53,368 bases of DNA. It comes from Microthrixaceae bacterium. Lineage in GTDB: Bacteria; Actinomycetota; Acidimicrobiia; Acidimicrobiales; DATDAH01. Both the position numbers and the translations under genes were made by a program. The stretch is from assembly GCA_020637195.1 (NCBI GenBank), contig JACJWK010000022.1:1-53368 (forward strand). Direction: 5' to 3'. The notes beneath the pieces were generated by a model. It was not told where the DNA came from. It saw only the letters and a list, made by a program, of their open reading frames with translations, and ran no database searches. This document shows positions 1-7,407 of this stretch, piece after piece (positions within the stretch are counted from its first letter, which is position 1; each line of letters starts with the position of its first letter).

Positions 1-75
1 AGGGCACCGCGGTCCGCCGCCCTCGTGTGACGTCGGGCACTCTAAGCGACCGTGCGTCCCCACGCCCGGAGCGCG

Positions 76-112
76 CCGGGGCCGGTCGGGCGCGACCCGC
101 CCCCGGCCCCGG
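76..112 (-). terminator. GC-rich hairpin downstream of the secreted-protein gene
   Basis: A perfect 10-base inverted repeat (76-85 with 103-112) encloses a smaller 4-base stem (87-90 with 96-99). It lies 37 bases past the stop of the minus-strand gene at 150-698, where a terminator would be expected. No T-run follows it on the minus strand, so intrinsic termination is only suggested. Nothing else is recognisable in bases 1-149. Confidence 0.35.
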
Positions 113-149
113 GACGTCGCTCACCGCGGCGTCCGCCGACGACCACGGC

Positions 150-698
150 TCAGCAGACGACCATGACCGTGAAGCCGTCGTCGCTCGCGCGGTCGGCAAT
201 CACGCCGGATGCATCGAACGTGCGGACCTCGAGGCTGTCGACGTCGCCCGAGTTGCGTCGCTCCACCGTGGTGTAGCCGGCCTCGGCCGAGCCGGCGTCG
301 TTGTTGGCGGCCGACGCGAACCAGCCGCAGTTGCGGATGTCCCGGTTGAAGTCGATCTGGTACGCCCCGGCGATCAGGCGCTGGGCGCCGGTGACGCCCT
401 TCGACGTGAGGACGGTGCCGTCCGAGGAGACGCGTGCGAACAGCGGGGCCACGCCGCCCTTGATGTCGGCCCGGCCCAGGCTGGCGTTGGCCACGTCCTG
501 CCCGGTCACCGAGCCGTTGATGATCGCCGCGCTGTTGACCGTGTTGGGGCCGGCGAGCGCCTCGGCCACCCCGGTGCCGGCCTCGGGCGCCTCCTGGGCG
601 CCGGCGAGGCCGCCCCCGAGCACGAGGGCGGTGGCCAGCACGCCGACGACGGCGGCGGTGAGCTGGCCGCCGAGGATGCGGGCGGTGCGACTGGTCAT
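150..698 (-). CDS. Secreted protein of unknown function
   Basis: Codes for 182 residues starting at ATG 698, with a good ribosome site (AGGAG) just upstream. Residues 1-34 form a signal peptide: basic start, long Ala/Val/Leu core, and an AGA cleavage site before Gln35. The mature N-terminal part carries the pattern INGSVTGQDVANASLGRADI, a repeat-like Asn/Asp-Gly motif seen in many secreted actinobacterial proteins. The rest has two Cys residues, one of them the very last residue. The protein is presumably exported by Sec. I do not recognise an enzyme family and offer no specific function. Upstream lie a strong palindrome (738-760) and a long stem-loop (788-847), so the gene is probably a single-gene transcript with its own control. 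Confidence 0.8.
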   Translation of the reverse strand: MTSRTARILGGQLTAAVVGVLATALVLGGGLAGAQEAPEAGTGVAEALAGPNTVNSAAIINGSVTGQDVANASLGRADIKGGVAPLFARVSSDGTVLTSKGVTGAQRLIAGAYQIDFNRDIRNCGWFASAANNDAGSAEAGYTTVERRNSGDVDSLEVRTFDASGVIADRASDDGFTVMVVC

Positions 699-737
699 GG
701 TGGACTCCTGAGGGGAGGCGACCCGACCCGACGGCCG

Positions 738-760
738 GGGCGTCACGGCTCGTGACGCCC
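738..760. promoter_or_regulatory. Palindromic operator-like site upstream of the secreted-protein gene
   Basis: The arm GGGCGTCACG (738-747) is perfectly repeated in inverted order at 751-760, with a 3-base centre GCT. The site lies 40 bases before ATG 698. The size and symmetry fit a dimeric repressor operator (TetR or MarR type), or alternatively a hairpin in the 5' leader. The binding protein is not identifiable here. Confidence 0.5.
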
Positions 761-787
761 GGTGAGTGTGCGGCACGCACCCGCCCG

Positions 788-847
788 GGTCCTGAGTAGG
801 CGTTACTCGGTTTCGGCGCGGTCGGCGTGCCGCCGTTACTCAGGACC
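788..847 (-). terminator. Long stem-loop spanning the DUF3151 stop codon
   Basis: GGTCCTGAGTA (788-798) pairs perfectly with 837-847. A further GGCG/CGCC pairing next to a 2-base bulge gives about 15 pairs. The TAA stop of the DUF3151 gene (836-838) falls inside one arm. It is probably the transcription end of the pyruvate kinase-patatin-DUF3151 group. There is no clear U-run. Confidence 0.4.
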
Positions 848-1294
848 GGCGTCTCGCCTTGCCGCGAGGTCGGCCGGCGGCCACGAGGGGTCGAGCTGGC
901 GCAGGAACTGGGCACAGCGCTCCTCCTCGTCGTCCTCGCCGATGGCCTCGGCGCTGGCCCGCAGGCCCTCGAGGGCGCGGAGGAACCCCTGGTTCTCGGG
1001 ATGGTGCCACCGGACGTAGCCCGAGCCCCGCCAGCCGCTCTGGCGGAGGCGGTCGAGCCCGCGGTGGTAGCCCACGCGGTGCGCGGCGTAGGCCTCGACG
1101 GGATCGCGGCCGAGCTCGCCCAGGCGGGCCCACCCCTCGAGCGAGCGGGGGTGCGCGGCCACCACGGCCGCCACCGCGTCGCGACGCTCGGCGGGAGGCG
1201 CGGCGAGCGCGGCCTCGAGCGCCGCACGCACCTCCTGCGGCTCCGGGTCGAGGACCGTCTCGGGCAGGCCGCGGGAGAGGTGGACGTCGCTCAC
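836..1294 (-). CDS. DUF3151 family protein
   Basis: Codes for 152 residues. It is soluble, with no signal or membrane segment. The C-terminal half carries the family pattern GYHRGLDRLRQSGWRGSGYV, then a Trp-His-His and a GFLRALEGLR stretch, and ends with an acidic run and FLRQLDP. DUF3151 is a conserved actinobacterial family of unknown function; its members are usually about 140-160 residues, as here. GTG 1294 was chosen because a TAGCGT -10 box (1302-1307) stands 7 bases before it, as expected for a leaderless transcript. The gene also follows the patatin gene by only 10 bases, so it may be read from both an operon and its own promoter. An upstream ATG at 1378 would run deep into the patatin gene and is unlikely. 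Confidence 0.8.
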   Translation of the reverse strand: MSDVHLSRGLPETVLDPEPQEVRAALEAALAAPPAERRDAVAAVVAAHPRSLEGWARLGELGRDPVEAYAAHRVGYHRGLDRLRQSGWRGSGYVRWHHPENQGFLRALEGLRASAEAIGEDDEEERCAQFLRQLDPSWPPADLAARRDAGPE

Positions 1295-1301
1295 CCCGGC
1301 G

Positions 1302-1307
1302 ACGCTA
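1302..1307 (-). promoter_or_regulatory. Leaderless -10 box TAGCGT for the DUF3151 gene
   Basis: TAGCGT on the minus strand is followed by 7 bases and then GTG 1294. The first three bases of the box are the TAG stop codon of the patatin gene. The TANNNT form and the spacing match actinobacterial leaderless promoters; the same hexamer precedes three other genes in this window. Confidence 0.45.
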
Positions 1308-2210
1308 CCCCGTGACGGGCGGCTCGGCCGTGCCCACCGGCAGGGGATCCGGGAGGGCCTCCGGCGACCCCCGGCCACGGGCCCGGCGCGCGTCCAGGTG
1401 GGCCGCGGTGGCCGCGTACGCCTGGGTCATCAGCTCGCGGCTGTGGCTGAAGTCGTTGTACTTGAGCCGGGGCGGCGACCCGACCGGCAGGACCTCCACC
1501 CGCACCCGGGCGGGCAGCGCCGCGAGGTCCTCCCGGTACCGGTGACGCCGGGCGATCCAGTACGCCTGCACGATCACGTCGAGGGGACGCTTCGGGTCCA
1601 GCCAGGGGCGATCGAGCGTGCCGACGTGCAGCACGTAGATGGTGCGGGCACCGAGGGCATGGGCCCGGGTGACCGGCACGTCGTTGACCACCGCACCGTC
1701 CATGTAGCGGAGGTCGCCGATGCTCACGAGCGGGAAGATCCCGGGTAGCGCCGCCGACGCCAGGATCGGGTCCACCAGGGGGCCGTGCTCGAACCAGGCC
1801 TCCTGAGCCGGCTCGACGGCCGTCGCCACGCACTGGAACGGCACCTTCAGGTCCTCGAACCGCTCGACGCCGAGCGACTCCGCCACGAGGGCCCGCAGGC
1901 CGTCGTTTCCGTGCACCGACGGGCGCTTGCGGGCGAGCATGACCGTGGGGGGCAGCCAGCCGCTCGGCATCACCTCGTCGTCGTCGATGGCCAGCCAGAG
2001 CTCCTCGAGGCGGCGCACGCCGGCGGGCGTCGGGTCGGCGGCGTAGGCGGCGCCGTTGAGCGCGCCCACCGAGCAGCCGAGCACGAGGTCGGGGCGGATG
2101 TCGCGCTCGACCAGGGCGCGCAGCATCCCGACCTGGATCGCACCCAGGTTGCCGCCCCCGCTGAGCACGAAGGCCACCTTGGCGCGGCGGAGCCGCTGGA
2201 GCAGGCCCAT
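1305..2210 (-). CDS. Patatin-like phospholipase / esterase
   Basis: Codes for 301 residues. The patatin fold signature is complete. The oxyanion-hole glycines SGGGNLGA are at residues 17-24. The nucleophile elbow GCSVG has Ser47. The second catalytic residue is Asp171 in YMDGA (usually DGG or DGA). These serine/aspartate dyad enzymes hydrolyse acyl chains from lipids, usually phospholipids. There is no signal peptide, so a cytoplasmic or membrane-peripheral enzyme resembling the RssA/YjjU bacterial patatins is likely. ATG 2210 lies 8 bases after the pyruvate kinase stop, and the DUF3151 gene begins 10 bases downstream, so the three genes form one transcription unit. The actual lipid substrate cannot be read from the sequence. 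Confidence 0.9.
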   Translation of the reverse strand: MGLLQRLRRAKVAFVLSGGGNLGAIQVGMLRALVERDIRPDLVLGCSVGALNGAAYAADPTPAGVRRLEELWLAIDDDEVMPSGWLPPTVMLARKRPSVHGNDGLRALVAESLGVERFEDLKVPFQCVATAVEPAQEAWFEHGPLVDPILASAALPGIFPLVSIGDLRYMDGAVVNDVPVTRAHALGARTIYVLHVGTLDRPWLDPKRPLDVIVQAYWIARRHRYREDLAALPARVRVEVLPVGSPPRLKYNDFSHSRELMTQAYAATAAHLDARRARGRGSPEALPDPLPVGTAEPPVTG

Positions 2211-2218
2211 GGCGGTGG

Positions 2219-3652
2219 TCAGGGTACGTGCACGAGTCGGAGCTGGTCCGTGGCGGTGGAGCCGCCGTGGGTGCCGGCCAGCACCGCGACGGTGTCACCC
2301 GAGCGGATCTCGCCCCGCGCCCGGGCGATCTCGATGGCGGCCTCGATCTGGGTGTGGGTCTCTCCGCCACGCTCGGGCAGGGCGATCGGCGTGGCGCCCC
2401 AGCTCAAGGTGAGCTGGCGCACCGTGCGCTCGTCGGTCGAGAAGCCCAGGATCTTGGTCTGCGGGCGGAACCGGGCGATGACCCGGACGGTGAAGCCGGT
2501 CCGCGAGAGGCACAGGATCGCCGAGGCCCGCGCCTCGGTGGCGGCCCGCCACGCGGCCATGGTCATGGCGTCGGTCACCTGGGCGTCGCCCGCTCCGGGC
2601 GTCACCACGTTGAGCTGCGACAGCTGCGGCGCCCACCCCGAGTAGTCGAACTCCTGGTCGGCGCGACCGGCGATGCGGGCCATGGTGCGCACCGTGCCCA
2701 CGGGATCGTGGCCGATCGCGGTCTCCCCCGAGAGCATCACCGCGCTCGACCCGTCGAACACGGCGTTGGCCACGTCGGACGCCTCCGCCCGGGTCGGGGT
2801 GGCGGCGTGGATCATCGACTCGAGCATCTGGGTGGCGGTGATGACCGGCCGGCCGAGCGCGATGCACTTGCGGATGATGCGCTTCTGGAGGTGGGGCAGC
2901 TCCTCGATGGGGAACTCGGCGCCCAGGTCGCCCCGCGCCACCATGATCGCGCCCGACGCGGCCACGATCCCCTCGAGGTTCTCGACCGCGGCCCGGGTCT
3001 CGACCTTCGCGATGACGAGCGGCCCCCGGGGGTGGGGCTCGGTGCCCACCCGCCGGACGTCGTGGGCGGAGCGCACGAACGAGACCGCGACCATGTCGAC
3101 GCCGACGTCGACGAACGCGTCCAGCATGCGCAGGTCGGCCGAGGTCGGGGTGGGGACCCGCAGGCGGTCGGAGGGAACGTGCACGCCGGGCCGTCCCTCC
3201 AGGTGACCCCCGTGGTCGACCTCGACCGCGAGGCCGTCGCCGTCCCGGTCGCGCACCGCGACCACCACCGAGCCGTCGCCGAACATCAGGCTGTCGCCGA
3301 CCTGCACGTCGTCGAGCAGGCCCTCGTAGTCGACCTCCACCACCTCGGCGGTGCTGTGGCCGGTACCCGGCGTGAGCCGCAGGTGCTGCCCCTCGGCGAG
3401 GTCCAGGCCGCCGTCGGGGAACGACCCCGCCCGCACCTTGGGCCCGGGCAGGTCGACGAGGATGCCGAGCGGGCGCCCCGCCGCCTCGGCCGCGGCCCGC
3501 AGGCGGAAGTAGCGCTCGATCTGGAGGTCGAGCGTGTCGTGGGCGAGCCCCAGGCGGGCGACGTCCATACCCGCCTCCACCATGCGCTGCATGACGGTGG
3601 GTGACTCCGAGGCGGGCCCGATGGTGGCGACGATCTTGGTGCGACGGGCCAT
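2219..3652 (-). CDS. pyk: Pyruvate kinase
   Basis: Codes for 477 residues, the normal length of bacterial pyruvate kinase. The enzyme makes pyruvate and ATP from phosphoenolpyruvate and ADP, the last step of glycolysis. Visible family features are the N-terminal TKIVATIGP, the catalytic-region AKVETRAAVEN, the metal site VARGDLGAE and TATQMLESM followed by DVANAVFDG. The C-terminal regulatory domain ends near VHVP. Unusually, the normal NFSH segment reads GLAH (residues 35-38), and the K+-ligand loop reads DLPGPK (residues 67-72) with Lys72. This suggests a potassium-independent enzyme. ATG 3652 was chosen because MARRTKIV is the natural beginning and a TAGCGT -10 box sits 8 bases upstream. 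It is the first gene of the pyk-patatin-DUF3151 group. Confidence 0.95.
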   Translation of the reverse strand: MARRTKIVATIGPASESPTVMQRMVEAGMDVARLGLAHDTLDLQIERYFRLRAAAEAAGRPLGILVDLPGPKVRAGSFPDGGLDLAEGQHLRLTPGTGHSTAEVVEVDYEGLLDDVQVGDSLMFGDGSVVVAVRDRDGDGLAVEVDHGGHLEGRPGVHVPSDRLRVPTPTSADLRMLDAFVDVGVDMVAVSFVRSAHDVRRVGTEPHPRGPLVIAKVETRAAVENLEGIVAASGAIMVARGDLGAEFPIEELPHLQKRIIRKCIALGRPVITATQMLESMIHAATPTRAEASDVANAVFDGSSAVMLSGETAIGHDPVGTVRTMARIAGRADQEFDYSGWAPQLSQLNVVTPGAGDAQVTDAMTMAAWRAATEARASAILCLSRTGFTVRVIARFRPQTKILGFSTDERTVRQLTLSWGATPIALPERGGETHTQIEAAIEIARARGEIRSGDTVAVLAGTHGGSTATDQLRLVHVP

Positions 3653-3660
3653 GAGCCACC

Positions 3661-3666
3661 ACGCTA
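3661..3666 (-). promoter_or_regulatory. Leaderless -10 box TAGCGT for pyk
   Basis: On the minus strand TAGCGT is followed by 8 bases and ATG 3652, so transcription would start at or next to the A of the start codon. No ribosome site is present in the gap, which fits a leaderless mRNA. Confidence 0.5.
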
Positions 3667-3715
3667 GGGGCACGGAGGTGCCCGACGAGGCCACTTCTCG
3701 AGCGGAGGCCCGCGC

Positions 3716-3722
3716 AAGGAGG
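3716..3722 (+). promoter_or_regulatory. Strong ribosome binding site AAGGAGG
   Basis: AAGGAGG lies 6 bases before GTG 3729 and decides this start over in-frame ATG codons further upstream that would overlap the divergent pyk gene. Confidence 0.65.
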
Positions 3723-3728
3723 CGACGC

Positions 3729-4313
3729 GTGCAGCTCTGGTTGATCCGCCACGCCCTGCCCGTGCGCGTCGAAGGCGGCCCGGGCCCGGCCGACCCCGGC
3801 CTGGCCCCTGCCGGCCACGAGCAGGCGCGCCGCCTGGCGGCGTGGCTCCGCGGGCAGCCCTTCGACGCGGTCTGGACCAGCCCGCTCCGCCGGGCGCGCG
3901 AGACCGCCGCACCGCTCGCCGAGGCGCTCGGGCTCGAGGTCGTGGTCGACGAGGACCTCGCCGAGTGGGACCGGGAGGCCGACGCGTACATCCCGATCGA
4001 GGAGCTCAAGGCGGAGGGCGACCCGCGCTACCAGGAGCTGCTCGACGGGACCTGGGCGGGCGAGGACGGCGGCGCCGCCTTCCGGCAGCGGCTCCTGGCC
4101 GCGATGGACCGCATCGTCGCGGCCCACCCGGGTGGCGAGGTGGCGGTGGTGTGCCACGGCGGCGTCATCAACGTCTACCTGGCGCACGTGCTCGGGTTGC
4201 GCGACGAGATGTTCTTCCTGCCCGACTACACGAGCGTGAGCCGGGTGCGGGCCGCCCGCTCGGGGCCCCGCTCGCTCGCGTCCGTCAACGAGACCGGCCA
4301 CCTGCACCGGTGA
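3729..4313 (+). CDS. Histidine phosphatase (phosphoglycerate mutase-like)
   Basis: Codes for 194 residues. The phosphohistidine motif is LIRHALP near the N-terminus (Arg7, His8), with the supporting TSPLRRARETA segment and the second catalytic His in VVCHGGVIN near residue 142. This is the histidine phosphatase branch 1 fold (PhoE/GpmB/CobC-like). Members remove phosphate from sugar phosphates, nucleotides or other small molecules, and the motifs do not tell which. The region around residues 75-110 (acidic, with DREADAYIPIEELK) is typical of the uncharacterised actinobacterial members rather than of cofactor-dependent phosphoglycerate mutase. It is transcribed away from pyk and converges with the small membrane protein gene, whose stop is only 9 bases away. 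Confidence 0.88.
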   Translation: MQLWLIRHALPVRVEGGPGPADPGLAPAGHEQARRLAAWLRGQPFDAVWTSPLRRARETAAPLAEALGLEVVVDEDLAEWDREADAYIPIEELKAEGDPRYQELLDGTWAGEDGGAAFRQRLLAAMDRIVAAHPGGEVAVVCHGGVINVYLAHVLGLRDEMFFLPDYTSVSRVRAARSGPRSLASVNETGHLHR

Positions 4314-4322
4314 CGACGCCCG

Positions 4323-4736
4323 TCAGGGCGGCGCGCCGGGCCGGGTCCAGCAGGTGGTCCGCGACGGCGGGCGGGCGTCGAGCGCCTCGGCCAGGCGCCG
4401 CGTGTCGAACCCGGGCAGCCGGGTGAGTCGCTCGACGACGCCGTGGTGCGCCGCGAGCCCGCTCGGCACCAGGCACCCGCGCCGCTCGTCGACGGCCAGC
4501 ACGATCAGCGCTCCGTCGTCGCGGTGCACGCCGACGTCGGTGGTGATGACCTCCACCTCGACGATGTCGCGCCACGCCACCGCCTCGACCCTCCCGTCGG
4601 CGAGGTGACGCTCGACCCGCTCGTCGTCCACGACGAGCGCCGTGGTGGCCGCAGCCTGCGCCCGGTGCTCGCGCCCCGCGCGCCGGCGGGCGGCGAGCCA
4701 GACGAAGGCCAGGACCGAGACCAGGCCCATCGCCAC
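4323..4736 (-). CDS. Small single-pass membrane protein with PH-like domain
   Basis: Codes for about 137 residues. A single hydrophobic helix at the N-terminus (roughly residues 2-20, ending in AARRR) is followed by a charged stretch and a compact domain. That domain carries GRVEAVAWRDIVEVEV, LIVLAVDERRGCLVP and LPGFDTRRLAEAL. This layout (small antiparallel sheet then a helix) resembles the bacterial PH-like proteins of unknown function found in several phyla; that assignment is inference. The start is uncertain. GTG 4736 and ATG 4730 are both in frame, neither has a good ribosome site, and a GGAGG at 4756-4760 better fits a non-standard CTG at 4748. It follows the flavin reductase gene closely and is probably the last gene of that operon. 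Confidence 0.65.
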   Translation of the reverse strand: MAMGLVSVLAFVWLAARRRAGREHRAQAAATTALVVDDERVERHLADGRVEAVAWRDIVEVEVITTDVGVHRDDGALIVLAVDERRGCLVPSGLAAHHGVVERLTRLPGFDTRRLAEALDARPPSRTTCWTRPGAPP

Positions 4737-4744
4737 GAAGACGA

Positions 4745-5347
4745 TCAGGGCTCGTCCTCCCCGGCGGCCCGGGCGCCCCGGTCGGGCGCCTCGCGCTCGT
4801 CGAGCCGGGCCAGGAGCGCGTCGCGGATCGAGACGCCCGGCGGGCGGGCCTTGTCGCCCGTGGCCCGCCACCCGAGGCGGGAGCTGTAGAGGAGCGGCGG
4901 CTCGCCGAGGCGTCCCGCCTCGGCATCGGTGACCCGGGCGAAGAACAGGTCGTGGTCGAGCGCGCCGGCACCGGGCAGCTCCTGGACCCGGTCCAGGACC
5001 TCGCACTGGAGCCAGGCGATCGAGTCGGGCACGAGGACGCGCGGCCCGTCGACCGCCACCCACTCCTCGGCGATGTGACGGAACTTGCGGCCGGGGTACG
5101 AGAAGTACTGCGCCGCGTCGACCTGGTCGGCGGCGAGCACGGACACGGTGAAGCGCCCGGAGCCGACGATGAGGGGGTGGGTGTCGTGCTTGGGCGACAC
5201 CGACGCCAAGAGGATCGGCTCCTCGAACGAGACCTGGCACACCCAGTGCGAGCAGTACGCGCGAGCGACGCCGTCGTGCACGGCGCCCACGACCTGGACG
5301 CCCTTCATCATCTGGCCGAGGCTGCGCTTGAGTCCCTGGTCGATCAT
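4745..5347 (-). CDS. Flavin reductase-like FMN-binding protein
   Basis: Codes for 200 residues. It matches the flavin reductase / DIM6-NTAB split-barrel family, with CQVSFEEPILLASVSPKHDT, SGRFTVSVLAADQ and the later LDRVQELPGAGALDHDLFFA. The last part corresponds to the usual GDH-x-hFxG segment, with Asp-His retained. Members bind FMN or FAD and either supply reduced flavin to a monooxygenase or act as oxidoreductases themselves. No partner monooxygenase is nearby, so the role is open. ATG 5347 overlaps the stop of the SirB1-like gene by one base (TGATG), showing translational coupling. The C-terminal 20 residues are acidic and low in complexity. Confidence 0.88.
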   Translation of the reverse strand: MIDQGLKRSLGQMMKGVQVVGAVHDGVARAYCSHWVCQVSFEEPILLASVSPKHDTHPLIVGSGRFTVSVLAADQVDAAQYFSYPGRKFRHIAEEWVAVDGPRVLVPDSIAWLQCEVLDRVQELPGAGALDHDLFFARVTDAEAGRLGEPPLLYSSRLGWRATGDKARPPGVSIRDALLARLDEREAPDRGARAAGEDEP

Positions 5348-6138
5348 CAGTTCAGTCTGGCCCGGTGACGCGCCGCAGCGGCTCGATCCGCCGCCGCCCG
5401 CTCGCCGCTCCCGTCGGCGGCCAGCGCCTCGAGCTCCGCCGCCGCCGCTTCGAACTGGCCCGACGCGGCCAGCGCGCCGGCCAGCTCGCGGCGCTCCTCG
5501 GGCGTGGCGCCGGGCACGAGCGCCCGGAGGCGCAGCACCCGGGCGAGCGCCCGTCGGTCGCCCGCGGCGCGATGGATGCCCGACAGGTTGGCCAGCACCC
5601 GTCGGAGGATCACCCGGGGCCCCACGGGCTCGAGGTACCGCTCGTCGAACCGGGCGCCGGGCCCGTGCAGCTCGCGGAAGACGCGGGCGCAGCCGCCGGC
5701 GTCGAGCACGACACCACGGAACGGGTCCACGAACACGTCCGTCAGCACCCGGTCCCGGAGCAGGAAGTGGCCCGGCATCGCCACGCCCGAGAGCGGGACG
5801 CCGAGCCGCCGGCCCACGGACAGCGCGACCACGGCGAGGCTGATGGGGATTCCCAGGCGTCGGGCCAGCACCACGTCCAGGTACGAATTGTCGGGGTCGT
5901 AGTAGGCCGCGCGGTTGCCCCGGAACCCCTCGTCACCGAAGAGGTGGCGGACGAGCGCGTCGAGGGTGGGAGCCGGACAGCGGTCGGCCAGGTCGTCCAG
6001 CACGGCGAGCGCGGCGGCCTCGTCGACGCCGGGACGGGCGACGGCCGAGACGACGAGCATCGCCTCGTCGAGGGGGACCTCCGCGTCCGGGAGGCGGCAC
6101 AGCGCCCGGAACCGCGCCTCGCTCGCCACGGACGTCAC
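5347..6138 (-). CDS. SirB1-like transglutaminase-fold protein with TPR tail
   Basis: Codes for 263 residues. The central part carries the hallmark YYDPDNSYLDVVLARRLGIP, then SVGRRLGV and AMPGHFLLR, which define the SirB1/YchA (transglutaminase-like core 2) family. The C-terminal third is Ala/Leu/Arg-rich and helical and looks like tetratricopeptide repeats, as usual for this family. No classical catalytic Cys is evident at the transglutaminase position, so enzyme activity is not implied. E. coli SirB1 has no settled biochemical function. GTG 6138 overlaps the stop of the upstream MFS gene as GTGA, and the stop overlaps the flavin reductase start, so the genes form a tight operon. Confidence 0.85.
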   Translation of the reverse strand: MTSVASEARFRALCRLPDAEVPLDEAMLVVSAVARPGVDEAAALAVLDDLADRCPAPTLDALVRHLFGDEGFRGNRAAYYDPDNSYLDVVLARRLGIPISLAVVALSVGRRLGVPLSGVAMPGHFLLRDRVLTDVFVDPFRGVVLDAGGCARVFRELHGPGARFDERYLEPVGPRVILRRVLANLSGIHRAAGDRRALARVLRLRALVPGATPEERRELAGALAASGQFEAAAAELEALAADGSGERAAADRAAAARHRARLN

Positions 6139-7343
6139 CGTACCGCCGCGTCCGCCGAGCGACGGACGAGCAGCCGGCGCCCCACGACCATGACGGTCGC
6201 CGCGGCCACCGAGCAGCCCGCGGTCGCCACCCAGGCCACCCCGAAGCCGGCGTGGTCGACGACGGCGCCGAAGGCCAACGGTCCCAGCAGGGCCCCGACG
6301 TAGATCCCGGTCTGGGTGACGCCGGTCGCCGCCCCGGGACGATCGGGGTTGTCGCGGACGACGGCGAGGTTGAACAGGCCGGGCCAGGCCCAGCCGGCGC
6401 CGAACGCCAGCGGGGTCGCGAGCGCGTAGGCCCCGGCGATGCCCGTCGCGTAGGCCAGGAAGGCCACCGCGCCGCCGGCCAGCATCACGGCCACCACCCG
6501 CAGGGGCTGGCCGCCGCGCCGATCGGCGCGGGCGCCGGCGACCAGGCGCACCGCGATCCCGCAGGCGCTGCCGAGGGTCAGGAGCAGGCCCGCGGCGCCC
6601 TCGCCGATCCCCGCGTGCACGCCACCCGACACCAAGAACGCGGCGAGGGCACCGGCGGCGGCCGCACCGAGCGCGCCGGCCACGGCCAGCACGACGAGCG
6701 GGCCCAGCGGCCGGTCGCCGATCCGGGCGCGCCCACCGGCGCCGTGGCCGCGCACGGGGCCCCCGCCCGGAAGCGCGAGGAGGGCACCCACGCCGAGGAC
6801 CGCACCGCCCACGAAGGCCCAGCGCCAGCCGACGGTCAACGCGACCGCGGGCACCGCCAGCCCCGCCAGCAGCGTCCCGAGCGGGACCGCCGACTGCTTC
6901 GCACCCAGCGCGAGGCCGAGCCGGTGCGGGGGCACCTCGTGCGCGAGCAGCACGTTGACCGCGAGTTGCACGAGCGCGTTGACGGCACCCCCGGCCAGCA
7001 GCACGGCCACGAGCGCACCCCACGAGCGGGCCGCGACCGCGAGCGTGAGCTGGATCACCACGTTGAGGGTGAGACCCAGGCGGAGGGCGCGACGGGCCCC
7101 CAACCGCTCGGCGGCGCGCCCGAGCGCGGCCGAGCACAGCGCCGACGACGCCCAGTAGGCGCCGACCACCACGCCGAGGCCGGCGGCGTCGAACCCGAGC
7201 TCGGCCCGCACCTGCACCGCCAGTGCCCCGACCAGGAACGGAGGCAACGCCGACGCGGTGACGGCGCTCATCCCCGCGGCGAGGACGCGGGCGTGTCGCC
7301 GTCGCCCCGACGGCGGGTCGCCCCGAACCGACGGCGCCGTCAC
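6135..7343 (-). CDS. Major facilitator superfamily transporter
   Basis: Codes for about 402 residues, with some twelve hydrophobic segments and the usual MFS halves. After the second helix comes GRAAERLGARRAL, the family loop motif between helices 2 and 3. A second-half equivalent is VAGARADRRGGQPLR. This is a sugar-, drug- or metabolite-type secondary transporter of the inner membrane; the substrate is not predictable. The start is GTG 7343 or the adjacent GTG 7346, since longer readings would cross the divergent glycerophosphodiesterase promoter. It is the first gene of a four-gene minus-strand operon (MFS, SirB1-like, flavin reductase, small membrane protein). The next gene overlaps it by 4 bases. 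Confidence 0.88.
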   Translation of the reverse strand: MTAPSVRGDPPSGRRRHARVLAAGMSAVTASALPPFLVGALAVQVRAELGFDAAGLGVVVGAYWASSALCSAALGRAAERLGARRALRLGLTLNVVIQLTLAVAARSWGALVAVLLAGGAVNALVQLAVNVLLAHEVPPHRLGLALGAKQSAVPLGTLLAGLAVPAVALTVGWRWAFVGGAVLGVGALLALPGGGPVRGHGAGGRARIGDRPLGPLVVLAVAGALGAAAAGALAAFLVSGGVHAGIGEGAAGLLLTLGSACGIAVRLVAGARADRRGGQPLRVVAVMLAGGAVAFLAYATGIAGAYALATPLAFGAGWAWPGLFNLAVVRDNPDRPGAATGVTQTGIYVGALLGPLAFGAVVDHAGFGVAWVATAGCSVAAATVMVVGRRLLVRRSADAAVR

Positions 7344-7393
7344 CACCGGGCCAGCGTCCCACACGGGGGCCGGGACGCTGCGCACCGGCCCGG

Positions 7394-7399
7394 TAGCGT
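7394..7399 (+). promoter_or_regulatory. Leaderless -10 box TAGCGT for the glycerophosphodiesterase
   Basis: TAGCGT is followed by 8 bases and ATG 7408, with no ribosome site in between. The context CCGGTAGCGT is shared exactly with the box before the GT2 gene at 50262. Confidence 0.5.
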
Positions 7400-7407
7400 C
7401 GGTCCCG

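Noticed and set aside
2295..4307. Minus-strand frame of 670 codons over pyk and the histidine phosphatase
   Set aside because: Low-complexity Arg/Gly/Pro composition and overlap with two well-supported genes; no motif.
4317..4330. Hairpin between the histidine phosphatase and the small membrane protein genes
   Set aside because: Only a 5-base stem (CGCCC/GGGCG) around a GTCA loop; too weak to report as a terminator.
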